Assembly (NCBI RefSeq): GCF_023703465.1
Contig: NZ_JAMQGP010000004.1
Span: 62,001 to 126,000, forward strand
DNA from: Echinimonas agarilytica
GTDB lineage: Bacteria; Pseudomonadota; Gammaproteobacteria; Enterobacterales; Neiellaceae
DNA length: 64,000 nucleotides
Direction: 5' to 3'
Positions within the stretch are counted from its first letter, which is position 1, and every line of letters starts with the position of its first letter. This document shows positions 52,863-63,999 of the stretch, in pieces. The notes beneath the pieces are model-generated. The model searched no databases. It was not told the origin of the DNA and saw only the letters and a list, made by a program, of their open reading frames with translations. Made by a program: the position numbers and the translations under genes.

Positions 52863-55800
52863 TTAGCCCACAAAAACGCGAGCGTTTCTAAACATGCGCA
52901 TCCAAGGGCTGTCTTCAGACCAATCATCCGGTGCCCATGAGTGGCTCACAGCACGGAATACACGCTCTGGGTGCGGCATCATGATCGTCACGCGTCCATC
53001 GAGTGTCGTCAGCCCAGTCATGCCGTCTGGCGAACCGTTCGGGTTCAGCGGATATTGCTCAGTAGCGTCACCTGAGTGATCTACATATTGCATTGCTACA
53101 GTACCGGAAGCACGAAGCGCATTTAGCGCATCATCACTGCTAAACTCAGTGCGACCTTCGCCATGAGACACCGCAATTGGCATACGCGAACCTTCCATGC
53201 CCGCCAATAAAATCGATGGGCTCTGAGCAATTTTCACGGTACTGAAACGCGCTTCAAAACGCTCAGAATAGTTAGTCACAAAGCGGGGCCAGTGGTCGGC
53301 ACCAGGAATCAACTCTTTCAAGTTTGAAATCATCTGGCAACCATTACACACACCCAACGTGAACGTGTCATTGCGATGGAAGAATGCGGTAAAAGCTTCA
53401 CGCGCTTGAGCATTGAACAAAATAGATTTTGCCCAACCTTCACCCGCACCTAACACATCACCATACGAGAACCCGCCACAAGCAACGAGGCCTTTAAATT
53501 CAGCAAAATCAACTTCGCCAGCCAATACATCGCTCATATGCACGTCAATTGCCATGAAACCTGCACGGTTAAATGCAGCCGCCATTTCCACATGAGAGTT
53601 AACACCTTGCTCACGCAAGATAGCCACTTTAGGCGCATTACCTTTGGCAATATAAGGGGCCGCAACGTCTTCATTTAAGTCGTAGGTTAAATCAACTTGA
53701 ATGCCCGGATCAGCGGCGTTGCCTTTGGCTTCAAATTCTTGTTTTGCGCACTCAGGATTGTCGCGCAACGCCTGCATAGCTTGCGTTGTTTCAGCCCACG
53801 CTAAACGGAAGTGCGTGCGAGTATTGCTGAGTATAGACTCGCCATTGCGAGAAAACTCAAGGGTATCGGTCTTATTCAAGGTACCAATCACGTATGCATC
53901 ATCAGCAAAGCCATTGGCCGCTAAAATATCGAGCACCGCTTGACGTTCTGAGCGCTGCACCTGAACCACGGCGCCAAGTTCTTCATTGAACAGTAGCGAA
54001 AGGTCATCGCCTTCGAACGCAGAAAGATCAATATCGACACCGGTATGGCCCGCAAATGCCATTTCAGCAACGGTGGTAAATAAACCACCGTCAGAACGGT
54101 CATGGTAAGCCAGTAGCTTCTGCTCGCTCACTAATGCTTGAATGGCATTGAAGAACTGCAACAACGATTGGTTGTCATCTAAGTCAGGAGCCACGTCGCC
54201 CAGCTGCTTGTAAACTTGCGCTAAACAAGACGCGCCCATGCGCTGCTTGCCACGGCCCAAGTCAATTAAAATAAGGTCGGTGTCGCCCTTGTCAGTGCGA
54301 AGCTGTGGCGTGAGAGATTTACGCACATCGCTCACACGGCCAAATGCAGTGATCACCAAAGACAAAGGAGACGTCACGGCCTTGGTTTCACCATTGTCTT
54401 CCCATTGGGTTTTCATCGACATAGAGTCTTTACCCACAGGAATGGTCAAGCCGATTTCAGCACAAAGCTCTTCGCCCACCGCTTTCACAGCTTCGTACAA
54501 ACCGGCGTCTTCGCCTGGGTGGCCCGCTGCAGACATCCAGTTTGCAGACAGTTTAATGCGCTTAATATCGCCAATTTCGTTCGCAGCAATATTGGTAATG
54601 GCTTCAGCGACGGCCAAACGAGAAGACGCTGCAAAATCTAACAAAGCCACGGGAGTGCGCTCACCCAACGACATTGCTTCACCTGCGTAGGTATCAAAGC
54701 TTGCCGTGGTCACTGAACAGTTGGCCACAGGCACCTGCCAAGGACCCACCATTTGGTCTTGAGCAACCATACCGGTGACTGAGCGGTCACCAATGGTCAC
54801 TAGGAATGTTTTTTCTGCAATCGTCGGTAAGCGCAATAAGCGTTCCGCCGCATCGGCAGGCGTCACACCTTCAAGTTGCAACGCATCACCTGTGACTTTT
54901 TGAGTGCTCACATCGCGGTGCATTTTAGGCGTTTTACCCAGCAACACATCCAATGGCAGGTCAATTGGATCGTTGTCAAAGTGACTGTCGTGCAACTTAA
55001 GAGACTGTTCTGCGGTGGCATCACCAATCACTGCAAACGGAGCGCGCTCGCGTTTACAAATGGCTTCAAACACATCAATTTGATCAGGGTTAATGGCTAA
55101 TACATAGCGCTCTTGAGACTCGTTGCACCAAATCTCAAGCGGTGTCATACCCGGCTCGTCATTCGGTACGTTACGCAAATGGAATGAACCACCGCAACCA
55201 CCGTCATGAACCAGCTCTGGGAATGCGTTCGATAATCCACCCGCGCCCACATCATGAATGAACGCAATCGGGTTTTTATCGCCGAGCTGCCAGCAGCGGT
55301 CGATGGCTTCTTGGCAACGGCGCTCCATTTCTGGGTTGTCACGCTGAACCGACGCAAAATCTAAATTTTCGCTTGATTGGCCAGACGCCATTGACGATGC
55401 TGCGCCACCACCCAAACCAATATTCATGGCTGGGCCGCCTAATACAACCAGTTTAGAACCCGCTTCAAATGGCGTTTTAATCACGTGCTCATCACGGATA
55501 TTGCCAAGGCCACCGGCCAACATAATTGGCTTGTGGTATCCACGTACTTCTACGCCGTTGTGGCTTTTTACTTCTTCTTCATAAGTTCGGAAGTAACCCA
55601 ATAATGCCGGGCGACCAAATTCGTTGTTAAATGCTGCCCCACCGAGCGGGCCATCCATCATGATATCGAAGGCATTCACAATACGACTTGGCTTACCAAA
55701 GTCAGTTTCCCAAGGTTGCTCGAACCCAGGAATACGCAAGTTAGAAACGGAAAAGCCCACCAAACCGGCTTTAGGTTTTGCACCTTTACCTGTTGCGCCT

Positions 55801-56756
55801 TCATCACGAATCTCACCACCAGAGCCTGTTGCCGCGCCGGGCCAAGGAGAAATGGCAGTGGGATGGTTATGCGTTTCAACCTTCATCAAGATTTGAATAT
55901 CTTCTTGATGGTATGTGTATTCACGCGTTTCAGGGTCAGCAAAAAATCGCCCTGCTGGCGTGCCGGTCATAACAGCGGCGTTGTCTGAATACGCTGACAA
56001 CACGTAATCCGGAGTTTGTTCGTATGTATTCTTAATCATTTTGAACAATGACTTGGGCTGCTCGATGCCATCAATTGTCCAATCTGCATTAAAGATTTTA
56101 TGACGACAGTGCTCTGAGTTCGCTTGTGCAAACATGTAGAGCTCGATGTCGTTAGGGTTACGATTCAAACGAGTGAAGTTCTCAACCAAATAATCGATTT
56201 CATCATCAGCAAGTGCCAGACCTAAATCGACGTTGGCTTTATCCAACGCATCACGCCCGCCGCTTAACACATCGACCGATGAGTGAGGCTTTGGTGTGTG
56301 GTGTTGGAACAATTCATTGGCTTGCTCCATGTCACCAAACACAGATTCCATCATACGGTCATGCAATAATGATTTGAGGACAGTGAGCTGGTCGGCAGTT
56401 AACTCGCTTGCATTACTGACATAATAAGCCGTACCACGTTCGATACGCACAATGGCTGAAAGGCCACAATTATGAGCAATATCGGTTGCTTTCGTCGACC
56501 ACGGAGAGATGGTACCAGGACGTGGCGTGACTAACAGAAGCTGGCCCTCTGGTTCATGCTCTGAAATTGTTGGACCATAGGTCAGAATGCTTGCTAAATT
56601 TGCTTGTTGCTCTTCGCTTAATTGGCCATTAAGCTCAACAAAATGCGTATATTCTGCGTAGATGTCAGTGACAGGCAGATTGTTTTTAGCACAAGCTGCA
56701 AGTAGTTTCTGAACACGAAAGTCAGATAAGGCTGGTGCGCCGCGTAGAATTTCCAT
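52863..56756 (-). CDS. purL: Phosphoribosylformylglycinamidine synthase
   Basis: 1297 residues from the [14 protein letters not shown] start, close to E. coli PurL (1295). Two FGAM synthase halves (PurM-like folds) carry the ATP sites, e.g. [27 protein letters not shown]. The C-terminal glutaminase has the nucleophile in GVCNGCQM and a late HGEGR region. It makes FGAM from FGAR, glutamine and ATP in purine synthesis. The frame extends six codons further upstream but homology starts here. It is divergent from mltF. Confidence 0.95.
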   Translation of the reverse strand: MEILRGAPALSDFRVQKLLAACAKNNLPVTDIYAEYTHFVELNGQLSEEQQANLASILTYGPTISEHEPEGQLLLVTPRPGTISPWSTKATDIAHNCGLSAIVRIERGTAYYVSNASELTADQLTVLKSLLHDRMMESVFGDMEQANELFQHHTPKPHSSVDVLSGGRDALDKANVDLGLALADDEIDYLVENFTRLNRNPNDIELYMFAQANSEHCRHKIFNADWTIDGIEQPKSLFKMIKNTYEQTPDYVLSAYSDNAAVMTGTPAGRFFADPETREYTYHQEDIQILMKVETHNHPTAISPWPGAATGSGGEIRDEGATGKGAKPKAGLVGFSVSNLRIPGFEQPWETDFGKPSRIVNAFDIMMDGPLGGAAFNNEFGRPALLGYFRTYEEEVKSHNGVEVRGYHKPIMLAGGLGNIRDEHVIKTPFEAGSKLVVLGGPAMNIGLGGGAASSMASGQSSENLDFASVQRDNPEMERRCQEAIDRCWQLGDKNPIAFIHDVGAGGLSNAFPELVHDGGCGGSFHLRNVPNDEPGMTPLEIWCNESQERYVLAINPDQIDVFEAICKRERAPFAVIGDATAEQSLKLHDSHFDNDPIDLPLDVLLGKTPKMHRDVSTQKVTGDALQLEGVTPADAAERLLRLPTIAEKTFLVTIGDRSVTGMVAQDQMVGPWQVPVANCSVTTASFDTYAGEAMSLGERTPVALLDFAASSRLAVAEAITNIAANEIGDIKRIKLSANWMSAAGHPGEDAGLYEAVKAVGEELCAEIGLTIPVGKDSMSMKTQWEDNGETKAVTSPLSLVITAFGRVSDVRKSLTPQLRTDKGDTDLILIDLGRGKQRMGASCLAQVYKQLGDVAPDLDDNQSLLQFFNAIQALVSEQKLLAYHDRSDGGLFTTVAEMAFAGHTGVDIDLSAFEGDDLSLLFNEELGAVVQVQRSERQAVLDILAANGFADDAYVIGTLNKTDTLEFSRNGESILSNTRTHFRLAWAETTQAMQALRDNPECAKQEFEAKGNAADPGIQVDLTYDLNEDVAAPYIAKGNAPKVAILREQGVNSHVEMAAAFNRAGFMAIDVHMSDVLAGEVDFAEFKGLVACGGFSYGDVLGAGEGWAKSILFNAQAREAFTAFFHRNDTFTLGVCNGCQMISNLKELIPGADHWPRFVTNYSERFEARFSTVKIAQSPSILLAGMEGSRMPIAVSHGEGRTEFSSDDALNALRASGTVAMQYVDHSGDATEQYPLNPNGSPDGMTGLTTLDGRVTIMMPHPERVFRAVSHSWAPDDWSEDSPWMRMFRNARVFVG

Positions 56757-56936
56757 AGAAGGTATTAGGCCCAATCGCTAGTGGTACGTCGGAATTCGAG
56801 GTGCGCATTATAAGCAAATCTGACGCTGAATGCAGCTATCGGTTGCAGGTTTCAGAAAGACTCTTTTGTGATGTCTTTGAATGACCACAAATTTTTTTGC
56901 AGCTTACTGAAAATTAACAAAATTTCATGGGAAGGT

Positions 56937-58472
56937 ATGCAGTTTAAACAGTTTTTATTTGGGTTGTTGGCACTGAGCTTCACTGCTCTTATCAGCTGTA
57001 ATCCTGTTCCGCAGGATAGCCAAAGCCAACTTGAAAAGGTCCAACAGCGCGGTACCTTGCGGGTTGGAACACTTTTTGGTGCCACCACATACAGCGAAAA
57101 TGAAAACGGTCAATTTGGCATCGAATACGATCTATCCAAACGATTTGCTGATTACCTAGGGGTGGATTTAGTGATGGTGCCCGTCCATCACATTCGCCAA
57201 CTGCGGCGCAAACTGGAACTCGACGAAGTCGATGTTGCCGCTGCCGCCCTGACGATTACAGCCGAACGCAAAAAGTCACTGCGCTTTGCGCCTATTTATT
57301 ACAAAGTGTCGCAGAAGTTAGTGTTTAAAAAAGGCACGGCATGGCCACGTAGTTTTAACCAGTTAAATGGTGATTTAGTGGTAGTGGCCGACAGCTCTCA
57401 CGCCGATCGGTTGCGAGAAGTACAACATGAATATCCAGATATTGTCTGGCACGAAAGCGACACTGACAATAGTGAATCCTTACTTCTTAAGGTTTTGTCG
57501 GGCGACATTGATTACACCGTAGTTGATTCAACCCTGCTCGACTCCATGCGCCGTTTTTATCCCGAGCTTTCAATCGCATTTTCTTTAACCAAAGAAGATG
57601 ACATTGCCTGGGCGTTTTCTCATTCTGACGACGACAGCCTTTACGCCATGGCGATCGAATATTTCAGTGTGTTGCGCAATGGCAATGCCATGGCCAATAT
57701 CGAACACAAGTATTTTAGCCACATCGACAACTTTGACTATGTGGATACCCGTGCTTTTATTCGCTCCACCAAACGCACGTTGCCAAAGTACCGAAAATAC
57801 TTTGAAAAATACGGCGATGTGATCGACTGGCATTTATTAGCCGCCATTAGCTACCAAGAATCGCATTGGAAACCCACGGCCAAGTCTTACACGGGTGTGC
57901 GCGGCATGATGATGCTCACCAAAGCCACCGCTTCTGCAATGAATGTGGATGATCGGATTAACCCCGAACAAAGCATTTCGGGTGGCGCACGTTATCTTGA
58001 AAAAATGCTGTCGCGCATTCCAGATAAAGTGCCACAAAACGAGCGAATATGGTTTGCGCTGGCCGCTTACAATGTGGGCTATGGCCACTTGGCCGATGCC
58101 ATGGACATTACAGAAATACGCGGCGGTAACCGTTATTCATGGCTTGATGTTCAAGAGAGCTTGCCGCTACTGCGCAAACGGCAATGGTATAAACAAACCA
58201 AATTCGGATACGCTAGAGGCGAAGAGCCGGTGCGCTATGTGAGTAACATTCGCAGGTATTACGAAACACTGTTATGGTTAGAGCGTGAAGCAAAGCGTCA
58301 GCAGCAGCTTTCAGAGCAAAATGCACGTTTTTCGAATATCTCTGAATTAATGCAAAACAATGTTGAACCGGAAGAAAAAACTGAGGTCAACATAAGTGAA
58401 GCGCCACAGAATGATAGCGCTTTAGAAACCGCTCCAGAACAAAATGGAGTATTAAAGCCCAATGAAGGGTGA
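56937..58472 (+). CDS. mltF: Membrane-bound lytic transglycosylase F
   Basis: 511 residues. A signal peptide with lipobox ALISC is followed by an SBP3-like domain (LRVGTLFGATTYSENENG) that senses muropeptides, then the SLT-type catalytic domain with E308 in YQESHW, matching E. coli MltF. GGGAAGG precedes this ATG; a frame 23 codons longer exists. It cleaves the glycan strand to allow wall remodelling. The C-terminus is a Glu/Asn-rich unstructured tail. It is divergent from purL, as in many gammaproteobacteria. Confidence 0.95.
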   Translation: MQFKQFLFGLLALSFTALISCNPVPQDSQSQLEKVQQRGTLRVGTLFGATTYSENENGQFGIEYDLSKRFADYLGVDLVMVPVHHIRQLRRKLELDEVDVAAAALTITAERKKSLRFAPIYYKVSQKLVFKKGTAWPRSFNQLNGDLVVVADSSHADRLREVQHEYPDIVWHESDTDNSESLLLKVLSGDIDYTVVDSTLLDSMRRFYPELSIAFSLTKEDDIAWAFSHSDDDSLYAMAIEYFSVLRNGNAMANIEHKYFSHIDNFDYVDTRAFIRSTKRTLPKYRKYFEKYGDVIDWHLLAAISYQESHWKPTAKSYTGVRGMMMLTKATASAMNVDDRINPEQSISGGARYLEKMLSRIPDKVPQNERIWFALAAYNVGYGHLADAMDITEIRGGNRYSWLDVQESLPLLRKRQWYKQTKFGYARGEEPVRYVSNIRRYYETLLWLEREAKRQQQLSEQNARFSNISELMQNNVEPEEKTEVNISEAPQNDSALETAPEQNGVLKPNEG

Positions 58473-58537
58473 ACCGTCATAATAGTGTCATGAAGACCAC
58501 GTTTAATGGCAGAGTAGAAACCATGAGGACAACGACA

Positions 58538-58657
58538 ATGCGTCGATCTCGACCACGCAGCCAAAACCTGCGACGTTACTTGCAAGTGAAGCGTGCTAAA
58601 CGCAGTATCTTTGCAAGACAACGTAAACAACACGCGATGTTCATGAGCGACGCTTAA
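58538..58657 (+). CDS. Small highly basic protein, 39 residues
   Basis: The frame MRRSRPRSQNLRRYLQVKRA ... ends FMSDA and is rich in arginine and lysine. GAGGA eight bases before this ATG supports the start; upstream in-frame ATGs at 58490 and 58523 would lengthen it. It ends four bases into the tail of the convergent tadA gene. No family is recognised; it could be a ribosome- or RNA-associated small protein, or chance. Confidence 0.4.
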   Translation: MRRSRPRSQNLRRYLQVKRAKRSIFARQRKQHAMFMSDA

Positions 58658-59163
58658 GACTCGCTCACTGAACCTTCGCTTTTAGCAGCAAGTTTCAAAG
58701 CCTTACTTGCCTGCCTTTTCTTTCTAAAAAACAGTCTAAGTTGCTCCGCGCATTCTTGCTCGGAGACCCCACTTAGCACTTCCATTTGATGATTCAGCTG
58801 TTCCGCTTGGACCAGCTGAAAAACTGTGCCCGCAGCCCCGGTTCTTGGATCGGGTGCACCAAACACCAACCGCCCTACTCTTGCATGCACCATCGCCCCC
58901 GCACACATTGGGCAGGGCTCAAGGGTAACGTACATGGTGGTATCCACTAACCGATAATTTTCGAGGGCCTGCCCGGCATTACGAATCGCCATGATCTCGG
59001 CATGCGCCGTTGGGTCGTGGTTACAAATACTTTGATTGAAACCTTCAGCAATGAGATCGCCTTCAGCACTGACCAGAACAGCCCCCACAGGCACTTCTCC
59101 AAGCGCCTCGGCTTTTTCAGCCAACGCTCGCGCATATTGCATCCACTCTACATCAGACTTCAT
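58654..59163 (-). CDS. tadA: tRNA-specific adenosine deaminase TadA
   Basis: 169 residues from this ATG. The zinc and catalytic residues are H54-A-E56 and C84-PM-C87 (HAEIMAIRNAG, PCPMCAGAM), in line with E. coli TadA. It converts A34 to inosine in tRNA-Arg(ACG). GAGGTGG with six bases of spacing fixes this start over an ATG six codons upstream. It is convergent with the small basic frame and divergent from the PspB-like gene. Confidence 0.95.
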   Translation of the reverse strand: MKSDVEWMQYARALAEKAEALGEVPVGAVLVSAEGDLIAEGFNQSICNHDPTAHAEIMAIRNAGQALENYRLVDTTMYVTLEPCPMCAGAMVHARVGRLVFGAPDPRTGAAGTVFQLVQAEQLNHQMEVLSGVSEQECAEQLRLFFRKKRQASKALKLAAKSEGSVSES

Positions 59164-59364
59164 CAGTGCCACCTCGATCATTCAGCGGTGAATTTCACCA
59201 CAGTTTAGGCAAAAACACTAAGTGACTTTTACCTCCCATCATTAACATATTGAAATACTTAATTAATAAATTATGGCTCGGCCTTTGCTATCTTTAACTA
59301 CAAACAATATTCGTTGCACCAGCGGCAAGACAATTACAAATCGTCACATCGACAAGGAACCACT

Positions 59365-59595
59365 ATGTCAGTCAATACCATCTTATTTTTAGGAATGATC
59401 TTCGCATTCGTACTCGCACAACAGTACCTAGAGACTCGACACAAGAAAGAATCCAGCAAGCACAAGAAAGACAACGACAAACTGAGAGAAGAGCTCGACA
59501 ACGCCATCACGCGCATCGAGACCTTAGAAAGAATCGTAACCGACGACGGCTACGACCTGAAAAAAGAAATTGAAGGACTGAAGAGAAGAGCTTGA
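59365..59595 (+). CDS. PspB-like small membrane protein
   Basis: 76 residues: an N-terminal membrane helix (VNTILFLGMIFAFVLAQQYL), then a charged coiled coil ending RIETLERIVTDDGYDLKKEI. The pattern of a short anchor plus an ERI-V helix resembles PspB of the phage-shock system, but pspA, pspC and pspF are absent here. It may be an orphan stress-sensing membrane protein. AAGGAA precedes the ATG. Confidence 0.65.
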   Translation: MSVNTILFLGMIFAFVLAQQYLETRHKKESSKHKKDNDKLREELDNAITRIETLERIVTDDGYDLKKEIEGLKRRA

Positions 59596-59671
59596 GTGGT
59601 GTGTTGTTAACCCTGAGATTGATTCACCAATAAACTGGACCTTCAATCGCGCAATTTGATTAGGCGCGAAT

Positions 59672-59691
59672 AAATGGCTGCAGCCATTTTT
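59672..59691 (+). terminator. Terminator after the PspB-like gene
   Basis: The palindrome AAATGGCTGCAGCCATTT is followed by TT on the plus strand. Its loop is minimal, so it may act as a weak terminator for the PspB-like gene and the convergent rfbD. Confidence 0.5.
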
Positions 59692-59708
59692 AATTAACGC
59701 AAACGTGA

Positions 59709-60608
59709 TCAGGCCAAGTTGTCTTTAAGTTCATCCATCATCGCCGATAACTGCTTACGCCAATGCACAGTATGCAAATCAGCAGCTTTTTCTGCCGATG
59801 ATTTATCGATCACCGAAAACGCAGGGCGCTTTGCAGGAGTAGGATAAGCGGAAGTGGGAATAGGACGAACTGGAATCGATTGTTTTAGCATCCCTTTTTC
59901 AATACCTAACTCTTGAATCGCAATCGCAAAGTCGTACCAAGAGGCAACGCCTGCATCAGTCCAATGAAATATATGAGATTCCAAATCCGAAAACTCCGAA
60001 GAGGTAGCGGTTTTGCGAGCGATATTCCATAGCCACTGCGCTAAACCTCTAGCCCATGTGGGAGAGCCTAGTTGATCATAAATAACGCCTAACTCTGGCT
60101 TTTCAGCCATTAACCGGAGCATAGTCTTTACGAAATTATTGCCATTGGCAGAGTAAACCCAAGCGGTACGAACAATGACACTTGTTTCAGGGAGGATCTG
60201 TTGAACAGCAATATCACCGGCTAACTTAGAGGCGCCATAAACATTAATCGGGTTTGGGGCTGCATCGGTCTGATAAGGCACACAAGATGAGCCATCAAAC
60301 ACAAAATCGGTTGAAACATGAAGCAAAAAAGCTGAAGCTTGTTTACAAGCCTCTGCCAGGTAGCGAGCTCCAGCTTCATTCACCGCATAAGCCGTATTTG
60401 TATCAGCTTCTGCCTTGTCGACAGCAGTATAGGCAGCGGCATTAATCACCACATCGGGCTTAAACTCGTTAACAGCGGAAACTACGGCCGTTTGATTGGT
60501 AATGTCTAAGGTTTCAATACCCAATGAAAGCAATTCAACGCCTTTCGGCTTTGTCTGTTCTAGCTCCCAAGCCAATTGTCCGCCTTTACCTGTAATTAAA
60601 ACCTTCAT
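59709..60608 (-). CDS. rfbD: dTDP-4-dehydrorhamnose reductase
   Basis: 299 residues, equal to E. coli RmlD. NAD(P) motif TGKGGQLA and the YxxxK pair in NVYGASKLAGD mark the SDR-type reductase that makes dTDP-L-rhamnose. The frame opens seven codons earlier, but AGGGAC before this ATG and the conserved start support the choice. It follows rfbC, so the four steps are encoded together. Confidence 0.95.
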   Translation of the reverse strand: MKVLITGKGGQLAWELEQTKPKGVELLSLGIETLDITNQTAVVSAVNEFKPDVVINAAAYTAVDKAEADTNTAYAVNEAGARYLAEACKQASAFLLHVSTDFVFDGSSCVPYQTDAAPNPINVYGASKLAGDIAVQQILPETSVIVRTAWVYSANGNNFVKTMLRLMAEKPELGVIYDQLGSPTWARGLAQWLWNIARKTATSSEFSDLESHIFHWTDAGVASWYDFAIAIQELGIEKGMLKQSIPVRPIPTSAYPTPAKRPAFSVIDKSSAEKAADLHTVHWRKQLSAMMDELKDNLA

Positions 60609-60628
60609 AAATGTCCCTTTGTCGCACA

Positions 60629-61174
60629 CTAAAACCCAGGAGCCTCGGAGAAGCTAACCCCATTCTCATCCTTACCCGACAAAAGTGGCGTTTTACCATC
60701 AACTAATGGCCACTCAACACCTAACTCCGGATCATCCCATTTAACTGAGACTTCAGAGCTTGGAGCATAGTAATCGGTACATTTATATACGAATTCAGCT
60801 GATTCCGACATCACGTAAAAACCATGAGCAAACCCCTCTGGCACCCACAATTGGCGTTTATTATGAGCCGAAAGTTCTACTCCCACCCATTGACCGAAGG
60901 TTGGAGAATCTTTACGCATATCCACAGCAACATCGAACACTGCTCCAAAAACCACGCGCACTAACTTCCCTTGGGGTTGTTCTAGTTGGTAGTGAAGGCC
61001 ACGCAAAATACCCTGAGCTGATTTGGAATGGTTGTCTTGTACAAAAGGCTTGGCACCGGTGCGCTGAGCAAAATCATCGGCACGAAAGGTTTCCATAAAA
61101 AAGCCGCGTTCATCACCGAACACGGCAGGCTCCAGAATCAACACATCTGGAATATTAGTTTCAATAAATTTCAT
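60629..61174 (-). CDS. rfbC: dTDP-4-dehydrorhamnose 3,5-epimerase
   Basis: 181 residues, usual for RmlC. The cupin core has RGLHYQLEQPQGKLV with the catalytic histidine, GAVFDVAVDMRKDSPTFG, and the WVPEGFAHGFYV segment. It epimerises C3 and C5 of the 4-keto sugar. It lies 20 bases upstream of rfbD and 142 after rfbB, all in one direction, so one operon is likely. Confidence 0.95.
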   Translation of the reverse strand: MKFIETNIPDVLILEPAVFGDERGFFMETFRADDFAQRTGAKPFVQDNHSKSAQGILRGLHYQLEQPQGKLVRVVFGAVFDVAVDMRKDSPTFGQWVGVELSAHNKRQLWVPEGFAHGFYVMSESAEFVYKCTDYYAPSSEVSVKWDDPELGVEWPLVDGKTPLLSGKDENGVSFSEAPGF

Positions 61175-61316
61175 AAATCCAATCTTGTATTTATCTTACC
61201 GCTCAGATTGTGAACTGCAAAAAGTCCGTAGTGCCATTATTGAAGAATGACTCTTACTTAGTGTCGATTAGTCATCTCATATCTTTTACTAGTCTATCCT
61301 ATCCGCTGTTAAACTC

Positions 61317-62420
61317 TTAATTATACTGTTTCTCAACCCAGTCTCGGTAAGAACCATCCATAACGGCCTGCCACCAAGCTTCATTATCCAGATACCAGCG
61401 CACTGTTTTACGAATACCGGTTTCAAAAGATTCAACAGGAGAATAACCAAGCTCGGCAGTGGTTTTTGCTGCATCAATTGCATAGCGCCTGTCGTGACCG
61501 GGTCTGTCTTTTACATAGGTAATTAACTTTTCAGTTTGCCCTGCTATTGCCTTTTTCGCTTCTGGGTACTTAGCTGCCAACGCTGAATCAACGGTAAACT
61601 CCTGCTCCAAAAGTTCGCAAATCAGCTTCACAATATCGATGTTGGCCCATTCGTTATGGCCACCAATGTTATAATTTTCACCCACCTTCCCTGCATTCAA
61701 CACCAACTCAATACCACGAGCATGATCTTCCACATAGAGCCAGTCGCGAATTTGCTGGCCGTCTCCATAAATAGGTAACTGCTTATCATGCAGGATGTTT
61801 GTAATAACGAGTGGGATCAACTTTTCAGGGAAATGGTATGGACCGTAATTATTAGAGCAGTTAGAAGTAGTGACATTCAAACCATAGGTATGATGATAGG
61901 CACGTACTAAATGATCTGAAGCCGCTTTAGAAGCCGAGTAAGGAGAGTTAGGCGCATAAGCGGTCTCTTCAGTAAAAGCGGGCTCATCGGCTGTTAGAGT
62001 GCCATACACTTCATCAGTTGAAACATGATGGAACTTGTGCCCTTCTTTCACCGTTTCACCATCTAACCAGACCGTTTTAGCTGCTTTTAATAATGCATAA
62101 GTGCCAAGTATATTGGTTTCAATAAAAGCATCAGGCCCGGTAATAGAACGATCAACATGAGATTCCGCAGCAAAGTGCACCAAAGTATCAATATCGTGTT
62201 CAACCAGCAGCTGCTCCACAGCCTTTGTATTACAAATATCACCTTGCACAAATACAAGGTTTGCATTGTTCAAAACAGGTTCAAGGTTCGCTTTATTCCC
62301 TGCATAGGTTAGCGCATCTAATACCACCACTTTATCGTTAGGGTATTGCTCTAACCAATAATGCACAAAATTAGCGCCAATGAACCCGGCACCACCTGTT
62401 ACCAACAAACTCTTACTCAT
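61317..62420 (-). CDS. rfbB: dTDP-glucose 4,6-dehydratase
   Basis: 367 residues. The NAD motif is [14 protein letters not shown], the catalytic STDE is in HVSTDEVYG, and YSASKAASD gives the YxxxK pair. It converts dTDP-glucose to the 4-keto-6-deoxy sugar, the first committed step toward rhamnose. It lies 80 bases downstream of rfbA. A shorter unrelated frame overlaps its end and is not a gene. Confidence 0.96.
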   Translation of the reverse strand: MSKSLLVTGGAGFIGANFVHYWLEQYPNDKVVVLDALTYAGNKANLEPVLNNANLVFVQGDICNTKAVEQLLVEHDIDTLVHFAAESHVDRSITGPDAFIETNILGTYALLKAAKTVWLDGETVKEGHKFHHVSTDEVYGTLTADEPAFTEETAYAPNSPYSASKAASDHLVRAYHHTYGLNVTTSNCSNNYGPYHFPEKLIPLVITNILHDKQLPIYGDGQQIRDWLYVEDHARGIELVLNAGKVGENYNIGGHNEWANIDIVKLICELLEQEFTVDSALAAKYPEAKKAIAGQTEKLITYVKDRPGHDRRYAIDAAKTTAELGYSPVESFETGIRKTVRWYLDNEAWWQAVMDGSYRDWVEKQYN

Positions 62421-62500
62421 AACGAATCCAACAATTTAATCAATAGAGCCATGGGGCTTTATCTAATAGGGTTCTACAGTTTTAACGGGCTAACTCTTTA

Positions 62501-63379
62501 TTAAAAGACACGCCGCTCAAGTAATGAGAGCAGATACTCGCCATAGCCACTCTTGCGCAAAGGTTCGGCAATCTCTCTCAGCTTGACCTCGCTGATCCAA
62601 CCGTTACGAAAGGCAACCTCTTCAGGGCAGTTCACTTTTAACCCCTGACGCTTATCAACCGTGGCAATAAACTGAGCCGCCGCTAACAAATCGTCATGGG
62701 TTCCGGTATCTAACCATGCGGTCCCCCGCCCCATCACTTCAACATTTAACTCATCAAGCTCAAGGTAACGCTCAATCAAGTCAGTTATTTCAAGTTCGCC
62801 ACGAGCGGACGGCTTCACCTCTTTAGCAAACTGCACAACGCGTTTATCAAAAAAGTAGATACCAGGCACGGCATAGTTAGACTTAGGAACAGAGGGCTTT
62901 TCTTCAATAGAAACTGCCTTACCAGACGCATCAAATTCAACAACTCCATACGCCTTAGGGTTAGCAACATGATAACCAAAAACCGTTCCACCTTCGGGCT
63001 GAGCAGCCGCTCGTTTTAAAGAAGCGGGCAAATCATGTCCGTAGAATAAGTTGTCACCCAGCACCAGAGCAGCAGCAGAGCCATCTAAAAACTCTTCGGC
63101 CAGAATAAAAGCCTGCGCAAGCCCGTCGGGTGAAGGTTGAACACAATAAGATAAAGAGACACCAAACTGCTGCCCATCTCCAAGCAGTTCTTCAAACCTA
63201 TGAATTTCAGTAGGCGTTGAAATAACAAGAATCTCGCGTATCCCAGCTTGCATTAGTGTGGCAAGAGGGTAGTAGATCATTGGCTTATCATAAACCGGCA
63301 TCAGCTGTTTACTAACAACCTTAGTTAGCGGGTAGAGACGTGTTCCGCTCCCTCCAGCTAGTATAATTCCTTTTGTCAT
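62501..63379 (-). CDS. rfbA: Glucose-1-phosphate thymidylyltransferase
   Basis: 292 residues, the usual RmlA length. The nucleotide motif [11 protein letters not shown] and [15 protein letters not shown] start the domain, with GDNLFYG and EEKPSVPKS downstream. It makes dTDP-glucose and commits glucose-1-phosphate to rhamnose. It is 44 bases after the acyltransferase gene, and the order acyltransferase-rfbA-rfbB-rfbC-rfbD points to an O-antigen or capsule locus continuing beyond the window. Confidence 0.96.
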   Translation of the reverse strand: MTKGIILAGGSGTRLYPLTKVVSKQLMPVYDKPMIYYPLATLMQAGIREILVISTPTEIHRFEELLGDGQQFGVSLSYCVQPSPDGLAQAFILAEEFLDGSAAALVLGDNLFYGHDLPASLKRAAAQPEGGTVFGYHVANPKAYGVVEFDASGKAVSIEEKPSVPKSNYAVPGIYFFDKRVVQFAKEVKPSARGELEITDLIERYLELDELNVEVMGRGTAWLDTGTHDDLLAAAQFIATVDKRQGLKVNCPEEVAFRNGWISEVKLREIAEPLRKSGYGEYLLSLLERRVF

Positions 63380-63423
63380 TTATTCCTCAGAAACATGTAA
63401 TACATAAACAATTCCCACCAATA

Positions 63424-63999
63424 CTAAACTTGCCACTCAACATCGCGACGAACGATGTTTGCGGGATTACCTACAACTAAACAATTGGTCTCTTGAAACT
63501 TCTTACTAACGACCGAGCTTGAGCCAACAATGGTCATGTACGGCAGTTCGGTCCCCTTTAACAACACAGTATTACAGCCAATCCAACAATTATCTCCGAT
63601 AGTGATAGGCTTTGGACAATTAGTTTGCCTAGAATCACCTACTGTATAAATTTTATGGAAGTCCGTATCCATGATCAATACGTCCCAGGATATTAATACG
63701 TTACTTCCGATTGAGACCGACTTTGACGAAACAATTGAACTTTCAGCAGTAATGTTCAAGTTATCACCAACAATTAGCTTTCCATCTATTGATAACTTTG
63801 AGCCATGACCGAATTTAGCAGAACCTAAAAATACAACATCACCTGTAACATTCCATATGGTTCTAGACACCTTTTTGTCGAAGATACTACAGTCACCAAA
63901 CCCCAACGTTATTCGCTTTGTGAAGTCAGAGGGCAATGAAACTGAACCCTTCACGGTTTTCAACCAAACACGGTGAGATAAAATCACTGGGAATTTTAT
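63424..63999 (-). CDS. Hexapeptide-repeat acyltransferase, 5' partial
   Basis: A left-handed beta-helix acetyltransferase with hexapeptide repeats (SIGSNVLISWDVLIMDTDFHK, PITIGDNCWIGCNTVLLKG, YMTIVGSSSVVSKKF). The H in TDFHK is the likely catalytic base, and the C-terminal NPANIVRRDV is typical. The frame stays open to the window end past the GTG at 63987, so the start lies beyond the edge. It probably O-acetylates a sugar of the surface polysaccharide made by the adjacent rfb genes. Confidence 0.85.
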   Translation of the reverse strand: MKFPVILSHRVWLKTVKGSVSLPSDFTKRITLGFGDCSIFDKKVSRTIWNVTGDVVFLGSAKFGHGSKLSIDGKLIVGDNLNITAESSIVSSKSVSIGSNVLISWDVLIMDTDFHKIYTVGDSRQTNCPKPITIGDNCWIGCNTVLLKGTELPYMTIVGSSSVVSKKFQETNCLVVGNPANIVRRDVEWQV

